From positions 40,600,580-40,664,579 of the forward strand of contig NC_088678.1 of the NCBI RefSeq assembly GCF_950023065.1: a stretch of 64,000 bases of DNA, in the 5' to 3' direction. Below, piece after piece: positions 14,601-27,511 of the stretch (the stretch's first letter is position 1; each line of letters opens with the position of its first letter). The stretch is from Planococcus citri. Taxonomy: Eukaryota > Arthropoda > Insecta > Hemiptera > Pseudococcidae. The notes under the pieces are model-generated. The model did not search any database. It was given only the letters and a program-made list of their open reading frames with translations, and had not been told where the DNA came from. A program made the translations under genes and the position numbers.

Positions 14601-17600
14601 TACGGCTATTTGTGAATGATGGAAAAAGGTGAAAATTTCCACTCACCAAGCACCTATGGTTTGTGGAGACTTGGTCAGTGATTTTCAAGAAATATGAAAA
14701 TGGCCGTATGAGTTGAGTACGGCATTTTGTGAATGATGGAAAAAGGTGAAAATTTCCACTTACCAAGCACCTATGATTTGTGGATACTTGGTCAGTGATT
14801 TTCAAGAAATATCAAAATGGCCGTATGAGTTGAGTACGGCATTTTTTGAATGAGTGAAAATTTCCACTTACCAAGCACCTATGATTTGTGGAGACTTGGT
14901 CAGTGATTTTCAAGAAATATCAAAATGGCCGTATGAGTTGAGTACGGCATTTTTTGAATGAGTGAAAATTTCCACTTACCAAGCACCTATGATTTGTGGA
15001 GACTTGGTCAGTGATTTTCAAGAAATATGAAAATGGCCGTATGAGTTGAGTACGGCATTTTGTGAATGATGGAAAAAGGTGAAAATTTCCACTTACCAAG
15101 CACCTATGATTTGTGGAGACTTGGTCAGTGATATTCAAGAAATATCAAAATGGCCGTATGAGTTGAGTACGCCATTTTTTGAATGAGTGAAAATTTCCAC
15201 TTACCAAGCACCTATGATTTGTGGAGACTTGGTCAGTGATTTTCAAGAAATATGAAAATGGCAGTATGAGTTGAGTACGGCATTTTTTGAATGAGTAAAA
15301 ATTACCACTTACCAAGCACCTATGATTTGTGGAGACTTGGTCAGTGATTTTCAAGAAATATGAAAATGGCCATATGAGTTGAGTACGGCATTTTGTGAAT
15401 GATGGAAAAAGGTGAAAATTTCCACTTACCAAGCACCTATGATTTGTGGAGACTTGGTCAGTGATTTTCAAGAAATATCAAAATGGCCCTATGAGTTGAG
15501 TACGGCTATTTGTGAATGATGGAAAAAGGTGAAAATTTCCACTTACCAAGCACCTATGATTTGTGGAGACTTGGTCAGTGATTTTCAAGAAATATGAAAA
15601 TGGCCGTATGAGTTGAGTACGGCATTTTGTGAATGATGGAAAAAGGTGAAAATTTCCACTTACCAAGCACCTATGATTTGTGGAGACTTGGTCAGTGATT
15701 TTCAAGAAATATGAAAATGGCCCTATGAGTTGAGTACGGCTATTTGTGAATGATGGAAAAAGGTGAAAATTTCCACTTACCAAGCACCTATGATTTGTGG
15801 AGACTTGGTCAGTGATTTTCAAGAAATATGAAAATGGCCGTATGAGTTGAGTACGGCATTTTGTGAATGATGGAAAAAGGTGAAAATTTCCACTTACCAA
15901 GCACCTATGATTTGTGGAGACTTGGTCAGTGATTTTCAAGAAATATGAAAATGGCCCTATGAGTTGAGTACGGCTATTTGTGAATGATGGAAAAAGGTGA
16001 AAATTTCCACTTACCAAGCACCTATGATTTGTGGAGACTTGGTCAGTGATTTTCAAGAAATATGAAAATGGCCGTATGAGTTGAGTACGGCATTTTGTGA
16101 ATGATGGAAAAAGGTGAAAATTTCCACTTACCAAGCACCTATGATTTGTGGAGACTTGGTCAGTGATTTTCAAGAAATATGAAAATGGCCCTATGAGTTG
16201 AGTACGGCTATTTGTGAATGATGGAAAAAGGTGAAAATTTCCACTTACCAAGCACCTATGATTTGTGGAGACTTGGTCAGTGATTTTCAAGAAATATGAA
16301 AATGGCCATATGAGTTGAGTACGGCATTTTGTGAATGATGGAAAAAGGTGAAAATTTCCACTTACCAAGCACCTATGATTTGTGGAGACTTGGTCAGTGA
16401 TTTTCAAGAAATATGAAAATGGTCGTATGAGTTGAGTACGGCATTTTGTGAATGATGGAAAAAGGTGAAAATTTCCACTTACCAAGCACCTATGATTTGT
16501 GGAGACTTGGTCAGTGATTTTCAAGAAATATCAAAATGGCCGTATGAGTTGAGTACGGCATTTTTTGAATGAGTGAAAATTTCCACTTACCAAGCACCTA
16601 TGATTTGTGGAGACTTGGTCAGTGATTTTCAAGAAATATGAAAATGGCCGTATGAGTTGAGTACGGCATTTTGTGAATGATGGAAAAAGGTGAAAATTTC
16701 CACTTACCAAGCACCTATGATTTGTGGAGACTTGGTCAGTGATATTCAAGAAATATCAAAATGGCCCTATGAGTTGAGTACGGCTATTTGTGAATGATGG
16801 GAAAAGGTGAAAATTTCCACTTACCAAGCACCTATGATTTGTGGAGACTTGGTCAGTGATTTTCAAGAAATATGAAAATGGCCGTATGAGTTGAGTACGG
16901 CATTTTGTGAATGATGGAAAAAGGTGAAAATTTCCACTTACCAAGCACCTATGATTTGTGGAGACTTGTTCAGTGATTTTCAAGAAATATGAAAATGGCC
17001 GTATGAGTTGAGTACGGCTATTTGTGAATGATGGAAAAAGGTGAAAATTTCCACTTACCAAGCACCTATGATTTGTGGAGACTTGGTCAGTGATTTTCAA
17101 GAAATATCAAAATGGCCGTATGAGTTGAGTACGGCATTTTGTGAATGATGGAAAAAGGTGAAAATTTCCACTTACCAAGCACCTATGATTTGTGGAGACT
17201 TGGTCAGTGATTTTCAAGAAATATGAAAATGGCCGTATGAGTTGAGTACGGCATTTTGTGAATGATGGAAAAAGGTGAAAATTTCCACTTACCAAGCACC
17301 TATGATTTGTGGAGACTTGGTCAGTGATTTTCAAGAAATATGAAAATGGCCGTATGAGTTGAGTACGGCATTTTGTGAATGATGGAAAAAGGTGAAAATT
17401 TCCACTTACCAAGCACCTATGATTTGTGGAGACTTGGTCAGTGATATTCAAGAAATATCAAAATGGCCGTATGAGTTGAGTACGCCATTTTTTGAATGAG
17501 TGAAAATTTCCACTTACCAAGCACCTATGATTTGTGGAGACTTGGTCAGTGATTTTCAAGAAATATGAAAATGGCAGTATGAGTTGAGTACGGCATTTTT

Positions 17601-17674
17601 TGAATGAGTAAAAATTACCACTTACCAAGCACCTATGATTTGTGGAGACTTGGTCAGTGATTTTCAAGAAATAT
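11627..17674 (+). repeat. 5463-bp superblock, copy 2, with a 585-bp expansion
   Basis: Adjacent copy of 6164-11626. Its length is 6048 bp, that is 5463 plus 585, or exactly five extra 117-bp monomers. All the extra units lie between 15479 and 16531, where CCGT and CCCT monomers alternate. Markers right of the expansion sit at offset 6048 (GTTCAG at 10920 and 16968), markers left of it at 5463. Small differences include GTTAGG at 12886 where copy 1 has GTTGGG, and GTCTGTG near 13531. Confidence 0.86.
15596..16297 (+). repeat. 234-bp dimer expansion, three copies
   Basis: Three consecutive dimers (15596, 15830, 16064) each consist of a G-start CCGT/CATTTTG monomer followed by a G-start CCCT/CTATTTG monomer. 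The flanking monomers are a C-start CCCT unit at 15479 and CCAT and TCGT units at 16298 and 16415. This run accounts for the 585-bp excess of superblock copy 2. Because all its units start with G, the minus-strand frame stays open for 348 codons here. Confidence 0.9.
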
Positions 17675-17791
17675 GAAAATGGCCATATGAGTTGAGTACG
17701 GCATTTTGTGAATGATGGAAAAAGGTGAAAATTTCCACTTACCAAGCACCTATGATTTGTGGAGACTTGGTCAGTGATTTTCAAGAAATAT

Positions 17792-18961
17792 GAAAATGGC
17801 CGTATGAGTTGAGTACGGCATTTTGTGAATGATGGAAAAAGGTGAAAATTTCCACTTACCAAGCACCTATGATTTGTGGAGACTTGGTCAGTGATTTTCA
17901 AGAAATATGAAAATGGCCCTATGAGTTGAGTACGGCTATTTGTGAATGATGGAAAAAGGTGAAAATTTCCACTTACCAAGCACCTATGATTTGTGGAGAC
18001 TTGGTCAGTGATTTTCAAGAAATATGAAAATGGCCGTATGAGTTGAGTACGGCATTTTGTGAATGATGGAAAAAGGTGAAAATTTCCACTTACCAAGCAC
18101 CTATGATTTGTGGAGACTTGGTCAGTGATTTTCAAGAAATATGAAAATGGCCCTATGAGTTGAGTACGGCTATTTGTGAATGATGGAAAAAGGTGAAAAT
18201 TTCCACTTACCAAGCACCTATGATTTGTGGAGACTTGGTCAGTGATTTTCAAGAAATATGAAAATGGCCGTATGAGTTGAGTACGGCATTTTGTGAATGA
18301 TGGAAAAAGGTGAAAATTTCCACTTACCAAGCACCTATGATTTGTGGAGACTTGGTCAGTGATTTTCAAGAAATATGAAAATGGCCCTATGAGTTGAGTA
18401 CGGCTATTTGTGAATGATGGAAAAAGGTGAAAATTTCCACTTACCAAGCACCTATGATTTGTGGAGACTTGGTCAGTGATTTTCAAGAAATATGAAAATG
18501 GCCGTATGAGTTGAGTACGGCATTTTGTGAATGATGGAAAAAGGTGAAAATTTCCACTTACCAAGCACCTATGATTTGTGGAGACTTGGTCAGTGATTTT
18601 CAAGAAATATGAAAATGGCCCTATGAGTTGAGTACGGCTATTTGTGAATGATGGAAAAAGGTGAAAATTTCCACTTACCAAGCACCTATGATTTGTGGAG
18701 ACTTGGTCAGTGATTTTCAAGAAATATGAAAATGGCCGTATGAGTTGAGTACGGCATTTTGTGAATGATGGAAAAAGGTGAAAATTTCCACTTACCAAGC
18801 ACCTATGATTTGTGGAGACTTGGTCAGTGATTTTCAAGAAATATGAAAATGGCCCTATGAGTTGAGTACGGCTATTTGTGAATGATGGAAAAAGGTGAAA
18901 ATTTCCACTTACCAAGCACCTATGATTTGTGGAGACTTGGTCAGTGATTTTCAAGAAATAT
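17792..18961 (+). repeat. 234-bp dimer expansion, five copies
   Basis: Five consecutive dimers (starts 17792, 18026, 18260, 18494, 18728) alternate CCGT/CATTTTG with CCCT/CTATTTG G-start monomers, followed by a sixth CCGT unit at 18962. By eye the dimers are identical, implying very recent amplification. The run sits between a CCAT unit (17675) and a TCGT unit (19079), the same neighbours as the dimer run at 15596-16297. This is why the longest minus-strand reading frame of the window (576 codons, 17458-19188) lies here. Confidence 0.9.
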
Positions 18962-19419
18962 GAAAATGGCCGTATGAGTTGAGTACGGCATTTTGTGAAT
19001 GATGGAAAAAGGTGAAAATTTCCACTTACCAAGCACCTATGATTTGTGGAGACTTGGTCAGTGATTTTCAAGAAATATGAAAATGGTCGTATGAGTTGAG
19101 TACGGCATTTTGTGAATGATGGAAAAAGGTGAAAATTTCCACTTACCAAGCACCTATGATTTGTGGAGACTTGGTCAGTGATTTTCAAGAAATATCAAAA
19201 TGGCCGTATGAGTTGAGTACGGCATTTTTTGAATGAGTGAAAATTTCCACTTACCAAGCACCTATGATTTGTGGAGACTTGGTCAGTGATTTTCAAGAAA
19301 TATGAAAATGGCCGTATGAGTTGAGTACGGCATTTTGTGAATGATGGAAAAAGGTGAAAATTTCCACTTACCAAGCACCTATGATTTGTGGAGACTTGGT
19401 CAGCGATATTCAAGAAATA

Positions 19420-19879
19420 TCAAAATGGCCCTATGAGTTGAGTACGGCTATTTGTGAATGATGGGAAAAGGTGAAAATTTCCACTTACCAAGCACCTATG
19501 ATTTGTGGAGACTTGGTCAGTGATTTTCAAGAAATATGAAAATGGCCGTATGAGTTGAGTACGGCATTTTGTGAATGATGGAAAAAGGTGAAAATTTCCA
19601 CTTACCAAGCACCTATGATTTGTGGAGACTTGTTCAGTGATTTTCAAGAAATATGAAAATGGCCGTATGAGTTGAGTACGGCTATTTGTGAATGATGGAA
19701 AAAGGTGAAAATTTCCACTTACCAAGCACCTATGATTTGTGGATACTTGGTCAGTGATTTTCAAGAAATATCAAAATGGCCGTATGAGTTGAGTACGGCA
19801 TTTTTTGAATGAGTGAAAATTTCCACTTACCAAGCACCTATGATTTGTGGAGACTTGGTCAGTGATTTTCAAGAAATAT
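19420..19879 (+). repeat. Recombinant junction between two superblock positions
   Basis: The units from 19420 follow the GTTCAG segment (marker at 19632), which in the other four copies continues into a unit with GGAGAC. Here the next unit carries GGATAC at 19741, which elsewhere (9319, 14782) marks a different superblock position. It is followed by two C-start S1 units (19772, 19880) as at that other position. The switch therefore lies between about 19640 and 19743, as expected for an out-of-register crossover or conversion tract end. Confidence 0.78.
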
Positions 19880-22016
19880 CAAAATGGCCGTATGAGTTGA
19901 GTACGGCATTTTTTGAATGAGTGAAAATTTCCACTTACCAAGCACCTATGATTTGTGGAGACTTGGTCAGTGATTTTCAAGAAATATGAAAATGGCCGTA
20001 TGAGTTGAGTACGGCATTTTGTGAATGATGGAAAAAGGTGAAAATTTCCACTTACCAAGCACCTATGATTTGTGGAGACTTGGTCAGTGATATTCAAGAA
20101 ATATCAAAATGGCCGTATGAGTTGAGTACGCCATTTTTTGAATGAGTGAAAATTTCCACTTACCAAGCACCTATGATTTGTGGAGACTTGGTCAGTGATT
20201 TTCAAGAAATATGAAAATGGCAGTATGAGTTGAGTACGGCATTTTTTGAATGAGTAAAAATTACCACTTACCAAGCACCTATGATTTGTGGAGACTTGGT
20301 CAGTGATTTTCAAGAAATATGAAAATGGCCATATGAGTTGAGTACGGCATTTTGTGAATGATGGAAAAAGGTGAAAATTTCCACTTACCAAGCACCTATG
20401 ATTTGTGGAGACTTGGTCAGTGATTTTCAAGAAATATCAAAATGGCCCTATGAGTTGAGTACGGCTATTTGTGAATGATGGAAAAAGGTGAAAATTTCCA
20501 CTTACCAAGCACCTATGATTTGTGGAGACTTGGTCAGTGATTTTCAAGAAATATGAAAATGGCCGTATGAGTTGAGTACGGCATTTTGTGAATGATGGAA
20601 AAAGGTGAAAATTTCCACTTACCAAGCACCTATGATTTGTGGAGACTTGGTCAGTGATTTTCAAGAAATATCAAAATGGCCGTTTGAGTTGAGTACGACA
20701 TTTTTTGAATGAGTGAAAATTTCCACTTACCAAGCACCTATGATTTGTGGAGACTTGGTCAGTGATTTTCAAGAAATATGAAAATGGCCGTATGAGTTGG
20801 GTACGGCATTTTGTGAATGATGGAAAAAGGTGAAAATTTCCACTTACCAAGCACCTATGATTTGTGGAGACTTGGTCAGTGATATTCAAGAAATATCAAA
20901 ATGGCCGTATGAGTTGAGTACGCCATTTTTTGAATGAGTGAAAATTTCCACTTACCAAGCACCTATGATTTGTGGAGACTTGGTCAGTGATTTTCAAGAA
21001 ATATGAAAATGGCCCTATGAGTTGAGTAAGGCTATTTGTGAATGATGGAAAAAGGTGAAAATTTCCACTTACCAAGCACCTATGATTTGTGGAGACTTGG
21101 TCAGTGATTTTCAAGAAATATGAAAATGGCCCTATGAGTTGGGTACGGCATTTTTTGAATGAGAAAAAATTACCACTTACCAAGCACCTATGATTTGTGG
21201 AGACTTGGTCAGTGATTTTCAAGAAATATCAAAATGGCCCTATGAGTTGAGTACGGCATTTTGTGAATGATGGAAAAAGGTGAAAATTTCCACTTACCAA
21301 GCACCTATGATTTGTGGAGACTTGGTCAGTGATATTCAAGAAATATCAAAATGGCCCTATGAGTTGAGTACGGCATTTTTTGAATGAGTGAAAATTTCCA
21401 CTTACCAAGCACCTATGATTTGTGGAGACTTGGTCAGTGATTTTCAAGAAATATGAAAATGGCCCTATGAGTTGAGTACGGCTATTTGTGAATGATGGAA
21501 AAAGGTGAAAATTTCCACTTACCAAGCACCTATGATTTGTGGAGACTTGGTCAGTGATTTTCAAGAAATATGAAAATGGCCGTATGAGTTGAGTACGGCA
21601 TTTTGTGAATGATGGAAAAAGGTGAAAATTTCCACTTACCAAGCACCTTTGATTTGTGGAGACTTGGTCAGTGATTTTCAAGAAATATGAAAATGGTCGT
21701 ATGAGTTGAGTACGGCATTTTGTGAATGATGGAAAAAGGTGAAAATTTCCACTTACCAAGCACCTATGATTTGTGGAGACTTGGTCAGTGATTTTCAAGA
21801 AATATCAAAATGGCCGTATGAGTTGAGTACGGCATTTTTTGAATGAGTGAAAATTTCCACTTACCAAGCACCTATGATTTGTGGAGACTTGGTCAGTGAT
21901 TTTCAAGAAATATGAAAATGGCCGTATGAGTTGAGTACGGCATTTTGTGAATGATGGAAAAAGGTGAAAATTTCCACTTACCAAGCACCTATGATTTGTG
22001 GAGACTTGGTCAGTGA
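19880..22016 (+). repeat. Partial third copy of the 5463-bp superblock
   Basis: Unit order matches 6164-8300 at offset 13,716: TACGCC near 20105, CAGT/S2, CCAT, then CCGTTTGAG near 20681, TAAGGC near 21027, S3 with GGG near 21140, and the TCGT unit near 21695. It differs by ACGACA where copies 1 and 2 have ACGATA (20695), CACCTATG where they have CACATATG (21301), and CACCTTTG at 21645. Confidence 0.82.
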
Positions 22017-23861
22017 TATTCAAGAAATATCAAAATGGCCCTATGAGTTGAGTACGGCTATTTGTGAATGATGGGAAAAGGTGAAAATTTCCACTTACCA
22101 AGCACCTATGATTTGTGGAGACTTGGTCAGTGATTTTCAAGAAATATGAAAATGGCCGTATGAGTTGAGTACGGCATTTTGTGAATGATGGAAAAAGGTG
22201 AAAATTTCCACTTACCAAGCACCTATGATTTGTGGAGACTTGTTCAGTGATTTTCAAGAAATATGAAAATGGCCGTATGAGTTGAGTACGGCTATTTGTG
22301 AATGATGGAAAAAGGTGAAAATTTCCACTTACCAAGCACCTATGATTTGTGGAGACTTGGTCAGTGATTTTCAAGAAATATCAAAATGGCCGTATGAGTT
22401 GAGTACGGCATTTTGTGAATGATGGAAAAAGGTGAAAATTTCCACTTACCAAGCACCTATGATTTGTGGAGACTTGGTCAGTGATTTTCAAGAAATATGA
22501 AAATGGCCGTATGAGTTGAGTACGGCATTTTGTGAATGATGGAAAAAGGTGAAAATTTCCACTTACCAAGCACCTATGATTTGTGGAGACTTGGTCAGTG
22601 ATTTTCAAGAAATATGAAAATGGCCGTATGAGTTGAGTACGGCATTTTGTGAATGATGGAAAAAGGTGAAAATTTCCACTTACCAAGCACCTATGATTTG
22701 TGGAGACTTGGTCAGTGATTTTCAAGAAATATCAAAATGGCCCTATGAGTTGAGTACGGCTATTTGTGAATGATGGAAAAAGGTGAAAATTTCCACTCAC
22801 CAAGCACCTATGGTTTGTGGAGACTTGGTCAGTGATTTTCAAGAAATATGAAAATGGCCGTATGAGTTGAGTACGGCATTTTGTGAATGATGGAAAAAGG
22901 TGAAAATTTCCACTTACCAAGCACCTATGATTTGTGGATACTTGGTCAGTGATTTTCAAGAAATATCAAAATGGCAGTATGAGTTGAGTACGGCATTTTT
23001 TGAATGAGTGAAAATTTCCACTTACCAAGCACCTATGATTTGTGGAGACTTGGTCAGTGATTTTCAAGAAATATCAAAATGGCCGTATGAGTTGAGTACG
23101 GCATTTTTTGAATGAGTGAAAATTTCCACTTACCAAGCACCTATGATTTGTGGAGACTTGGTCAGTGATTTTCAAGAAATATGAAAATGGCCGTATGAGT
23201 TGAGTACGGCATTTTGTGAATGATGGAAAAAGGTGAAAATTTCCACTTACCAAGCACCTATGATTTGTGGAGACTTGGTCAGTGATATTCAAGAAATATC
23301 AAAATGGCCGTATGAGTTGAGTACGCCATTTTTTGAATGAGTGAAAATTTCCACTTACCAAGCACCTATGATTTGTGGAGACTTGGTCAGTGATTTTCAA
23401 GAAATATGAAAATGGCAGTATGAGTTGAGTACGGCATTTTTTGAATGAGTAAAAATTACCACTTACCAAGCACCTATGATTTGTGGAGACTTGGTCAGTG
23501 ATTTTCAAGAAATATGAAAATGGCCATATGAGTTGAGTACGGCATTTTGTGAATGATGGAAAAAGGTGAAAATTTCCACTTACCAAGCACCTATGATTTG
23601 TGGAGACTTGGTCAGTGATTTTCAAGAAATATCAAAATGGCCCTATGAGTTGAGTACGGCTATTTGTGAATGATGGAAAAAGGTGAAAATTTCCACTTAC
23701 CAAGCACCTATGATTTGTGGAGACTTGGTCAGTGATTTTCAAGAAATATGAAAATGGCCGTATGAGTTGAGTACGGCATTTTGTGAATGATGGAAAAAGG
23801 TGAAAATTTCCACTTACCAAGCACCTATGATTTGTGGAGACTTGGTCAGTGATTTTCAAGA
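21806..23861 (+). repeat. Superblock segment carrying the GTTCAG marker (distant copy)
   Basis: Repeats the order of 4895-6950 with GTTCAG at 22242, CTCACC/ATGGTT near 22796-22813 and GGATAC near 22937. One visible difference is CAGT instead of CCGT in the C-start S1 unit near 22969. That change is shared with 28776, so it dates from before a later duplication of this segment. Confidence 0.83.
22382..23073 (+). repeat. Segment duplicated at offset 5805 (left copy)
   Basis: Six monomers ending in the rare C-start CAGT S1 unit near 22969. The same six, including CTCACC/ATGGTT and GGATAC, occur at 28187-28878. The shared CAGT change identifies this segment, rather than the copies near 5.5 kb or 9 kb, as the closest relative of the 28-kb segment. 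Confidence 0.8.
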
Positions 23862-25092
23862 AATATCAAAATGGCCGTATGAGTTGAGTACGGCATTTTT
23901 TGAATGAGTGAAAATTTCCACTTACCAAGCACCTATGATTTGTGGAGACTTGGTCAGTGATTTTCAAGAAATATCAAAATGGCCGTATGAGTTGAGTACG
24001 GCATTTTTTGAATGAGTGAAAATTTCCACTTACCAAGCACCCATGATTTGTGGAGACTTAGTCAGTGATTTTCAAGAAATATGAAAATGGCCGTATGAGT
24101 TGAGTACGGCATTTTGTGAATGATGGAAAAAGGTGAAAATTTCCACTTACCAAGCACCTATGATTTGTGGAGACTTGGTCAGTGATTTTCAAGAAATATG
24201 AAAATGGCAGTATGAGTTGAGTACGGCATTTTTTGAATGAGTAAAAATTACCACTTACCAAGCACCTATGATTTGTGGAGACTTGGTCAGTGATTTTCAA
24301 GAAATATGAAAATGGCCATATGAGTTGAGTACGGCATTTTGTGAATGATGGAAAAAGGTGAAAATTTCCACTTACCAAGCACCTATGATTTGTGGAGACT
24401 TGGTCAGTGATTTTCAAGAAATATCAAAATGGCCCTATGAGTTGAGTACGGCTATTTGTGAATGATGGAAAAAGGTGAAAATTTCCACTTACCAAGCACC
24501 TATGATTTGTGGAGACTTGGTCAGTGATTTTCAAGAAATATCAAAATGGCCGTATGAGTTGAGTACGGCATTTTGTGAATGATGGAAAAAGGTGAAAATT
24601 TCCACTTACCAAGCACCTATGATTTGTGGAGACTTGGTCAGTGATTTTCAAGAAATATCAAAATGGCCGTATGAGTTGAGTACGGCATTTTTTGAATGAG
24701 TGAAAATTTCCACTTACCAAGCACCTATGATTTGTGGAGACTTGGTCAGTGACTTTCAAGAAATATGAAAATGGCCGTATGAGTTGAGTACGGCATTTTG
24801 TGAATGATGGAAAAAGGTGAAAATTTCCACTTACCAAGCACCTATGATTTGTGGAGACTTGGTCAGTGATATTCAAGAAATATCAAAATGGCCGTATGAG
24901 TTGAGTACGCCATTTTTTGAATGAGTGAAAATTTCCACTTACCAAGCACCTATGATTTGTGGAGACTTGGTCAGTGATTTTCAAGAAATATCAAAATGGC
25001 CCTATGAGTTGAGTAAGGCTATTTGTGAATGATGGTAAAAGGTGAAAATTTCCACTTACCAAGCACCTATGATTTGTGGAGACTTGGTCAGT

Positions 25093-25136
25093 GATGTTCA
25101 AGAAACATCAAAATGGCTGTATGAGTTGAGTACAGC
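25093..25136. other. Monomer boundary with two perfected inverted repeats
   Basis: Two adjacent dyads each carry paired changes. At 25093-25109 the arms read GATGTT-CAAGA-AACATC. At 25116-25136 they read GCTGTA-N9-TACAGC. Both are exact 6+6 palindromes, but each differs from the common perfect form (GATATT/AATATC and GCCGTA/TACGGC) at one base in each arm, in complementary positions. Seen directly; the mechanism is not known from this sequence. Confidence 0.9.
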
Positions 25137-27511
25137 ATTTTGTGAATGATGGAAAAAGGTGAAAATTTTCACTTACCAAGCACCTATGATTTGTGGAGAC
25201 TTGGTCAGTGATTTTCAAGAAATATGAAAATGGCCGTATGAGTTGAGTACGGCATTTTGTGAATGATGGAAAAAGGTGAAAATTTCCACTTACCAAGCAC
25301 CTATGATTTGTGGAGACTTGGTCAGTGATTTTCAAGAAATATGAAAATGGCCGTATGAGTTGAGTACGGCATTTTGTGAATGATGGAAAAAGGTGAAAAT
25401 TTCCACTTACCAAGCACCTATGATTTGTGGAGACTTGGTCAGTGATTTTCAAGAAATATCAAAATGGCCCTATGAGTTGAGTACGGCTATTTGTGAATGA
25501 TGGAAAAAGGTGAAAATTTCCACTTACCAAGCACCTATGATTTGTGGAGACTTGGTCAGTGATTTTCAAGAAATATGAAAATGGCAGTATGAGTTGGGTA
25601 CGGCATTTTTTGAATGGGAAAAAATTACCACTTAGCAAGCACCTATGATTTGTGGAGACTTGGTCAGTGATTTTCAAGAAATATCAAAATGGCCGTATGA
25701 GTTGAGTACGGCATTTTGTGAATGATGGAAAAAGGTGAAAATTTCCACTTACCAAGCACCTATGATTTGTGGAGACTTGGTCAGTGATTTTCAAGAAATA
25801 TGAAAATGGCCGTATGAGTTGAGTACGGCATTTTGTGAATGATGGAAAAAGGTGAAAATTTCCACTTACCAAGCACCTATGATTTGTGGAGACTTGGTCA
25901 GTGATTTTCAAGAAATATGAAAATGGCCGTATGAGTTGAGTACGGCATTTTGTGAATGATGGAAAAAGGTGAAAATTTCCACTTACCAAGCACCTATGAT
26001 TTGTGGAGACTTGGTCAGTGATTTTCAAGAAATATGAAAATGGCCATATGAGTTGAGTACGGCATTTTGTGAATGATGGAAAAAGGTGAAAATTTCCACT
26101 TACCAAGCACCTATGATTTGTGGAGACTTGGTCAGTGATTTTCAAGAAATATGAAAATGGCCGTATGAGTTGAGTACGGCATTTTGTGAATGATGGAAAA
26201 AGGTGAAAATTTCCACTTACCAAGCACCTATGATTTGTGGAGACTTGGTCAGTGATTTTCAAGAAATATCAAAATGGCCGTATGAGTTGAGTACGGCATT
26301 TTGTGAATGATGGAAAAGGGTGAAAATTTCCACTTACCAAGCACCTATGATTTGTGGAGACTTGGTCAGTGATTTTCAAGAAATATCAAAATGGCCGTAT
26401 GAGTTGAGTACGGCATTTTTTGAATGAGTGAAAATTTCCCCTTACCAAGCACCTATGATTTGTGGAGACTTGGTCAGTGATTTTCAAGAAATATGAAAAT
26501 GGCCGTATGAGTTGAGTACGGCATTTTGTGAATGATGGAAAAAGGTGAAAATTTCCACTTACCAAGCACCTATGATTTGTGGAGACTTGGTCAGTGATAT
26601 TCAAGAAATATCAAAATGGCCGTATGAGTTGAGTACGGCATTTTTTGAATGAGTGAAAATTTCCACTTACCAAGCACCTATGATTTGTGGAGACTTGGTC
26701 AGTGATTTTCAAGAAATATGAAAATGGCCCTATGAGTTGAGTACGGCTATTTGTGAATGATGGAAAAAGGTGAAAATTTCCACTTACCAAGCACCTATGA
26801 TTTGTGGAGACTTGGTCAGTGATATTCAAGAAATATCAAAATGGCCGTATGAGTTGAGTATGGCATTTTTTGAATGAGTGAAAATTTCCACTTACCAAGC
26901 ACCTATGATTTGTGGAGACTTGGTCAGTGATTTTCAAGAAATATGAAAATGGCCGTATGAGTTGAGTACGGCATTTTGTGAATGATGGAAAAAGGTGAAA
27001 ATTTCCACTTACCAAGCACCTATGATTTGTCGAGACTTGGTCAGTGATTTTCAAGAAATATGAAAATGGCCGTATGAGTTGAGTACGGCATTTTTTGAAT
27101 GAGTAAAAATTACCACTTACCAAGCACCTATGATTTGTGGAGACTTGGTCAGTGATTTTCAAGAAATATGAAAATGGCCGTATGAGTTGAGTACGGCATT
27201 TTGTGAATGATGGAAAAAGGTGAAAATTTCCACTTACCAAGCACCTATGATTTGTGGAGACTTGGTCAGTGATTTTCAAGAAATATCAAAATGGCCGTAT
27301 GAGTTGAGTACGGCATTTTGTGAATGATGGAAAAAGGTGAAAATTTCCACTTACCAAGCACCTATGATTTGTGGAGACTTGGTCAGTGATTTTCAAGAAA
27401 TATGAAAATGGCCGTATGAGTTGAGTACGGCATTTTTTGAATGAGTAAAAATTACCACTTACCAAGCACCTATGATTTGTGGAGACTTGGTCAGTGATTT
27501 TCAAGAAATAT

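Larger units (their letters stand above)
3869..23632 (+). repeat. Domain 2: 117-bp units with S1 short units in large superblocks
   Basis: S1 108-bp units (GAGTGAAAATTTCC) first appear at the unit starting 3869 and become the main short form. The dyad variant GATATT first appears at 4420 and is frequent. S2 units persist mainly as one position of the superblock, beside the marker TACGCC (G27 to C) in an S1 unit. The frame of the monomer never slips in this domain: unit starts stay congruent modulo 3 because only 117- and 108-bp units occur. Confidence 0.85.

Noticed and set aside
6164..17674. Assembly artefact as the cause of the large tandem duplications
   Set aside because: Not excluded, but disfavoured: copies differ by private substitutions and by whole-monomer gains, which simple collapse or duplication errors would not create. 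Reads spanning the blocks would decide.
17458..19188. Minus-strand open reading frame of 576 codons made of a 39-residue repeat
   Set aside because: It starts at TTG, lies wholly in satellite monomers, ends where a C at unit position 1 makes TGA, and is long only because a recent dimer expansion contains no C-start unit. No promoter, RBS, ATG or non-repeat sequence accompanies it.
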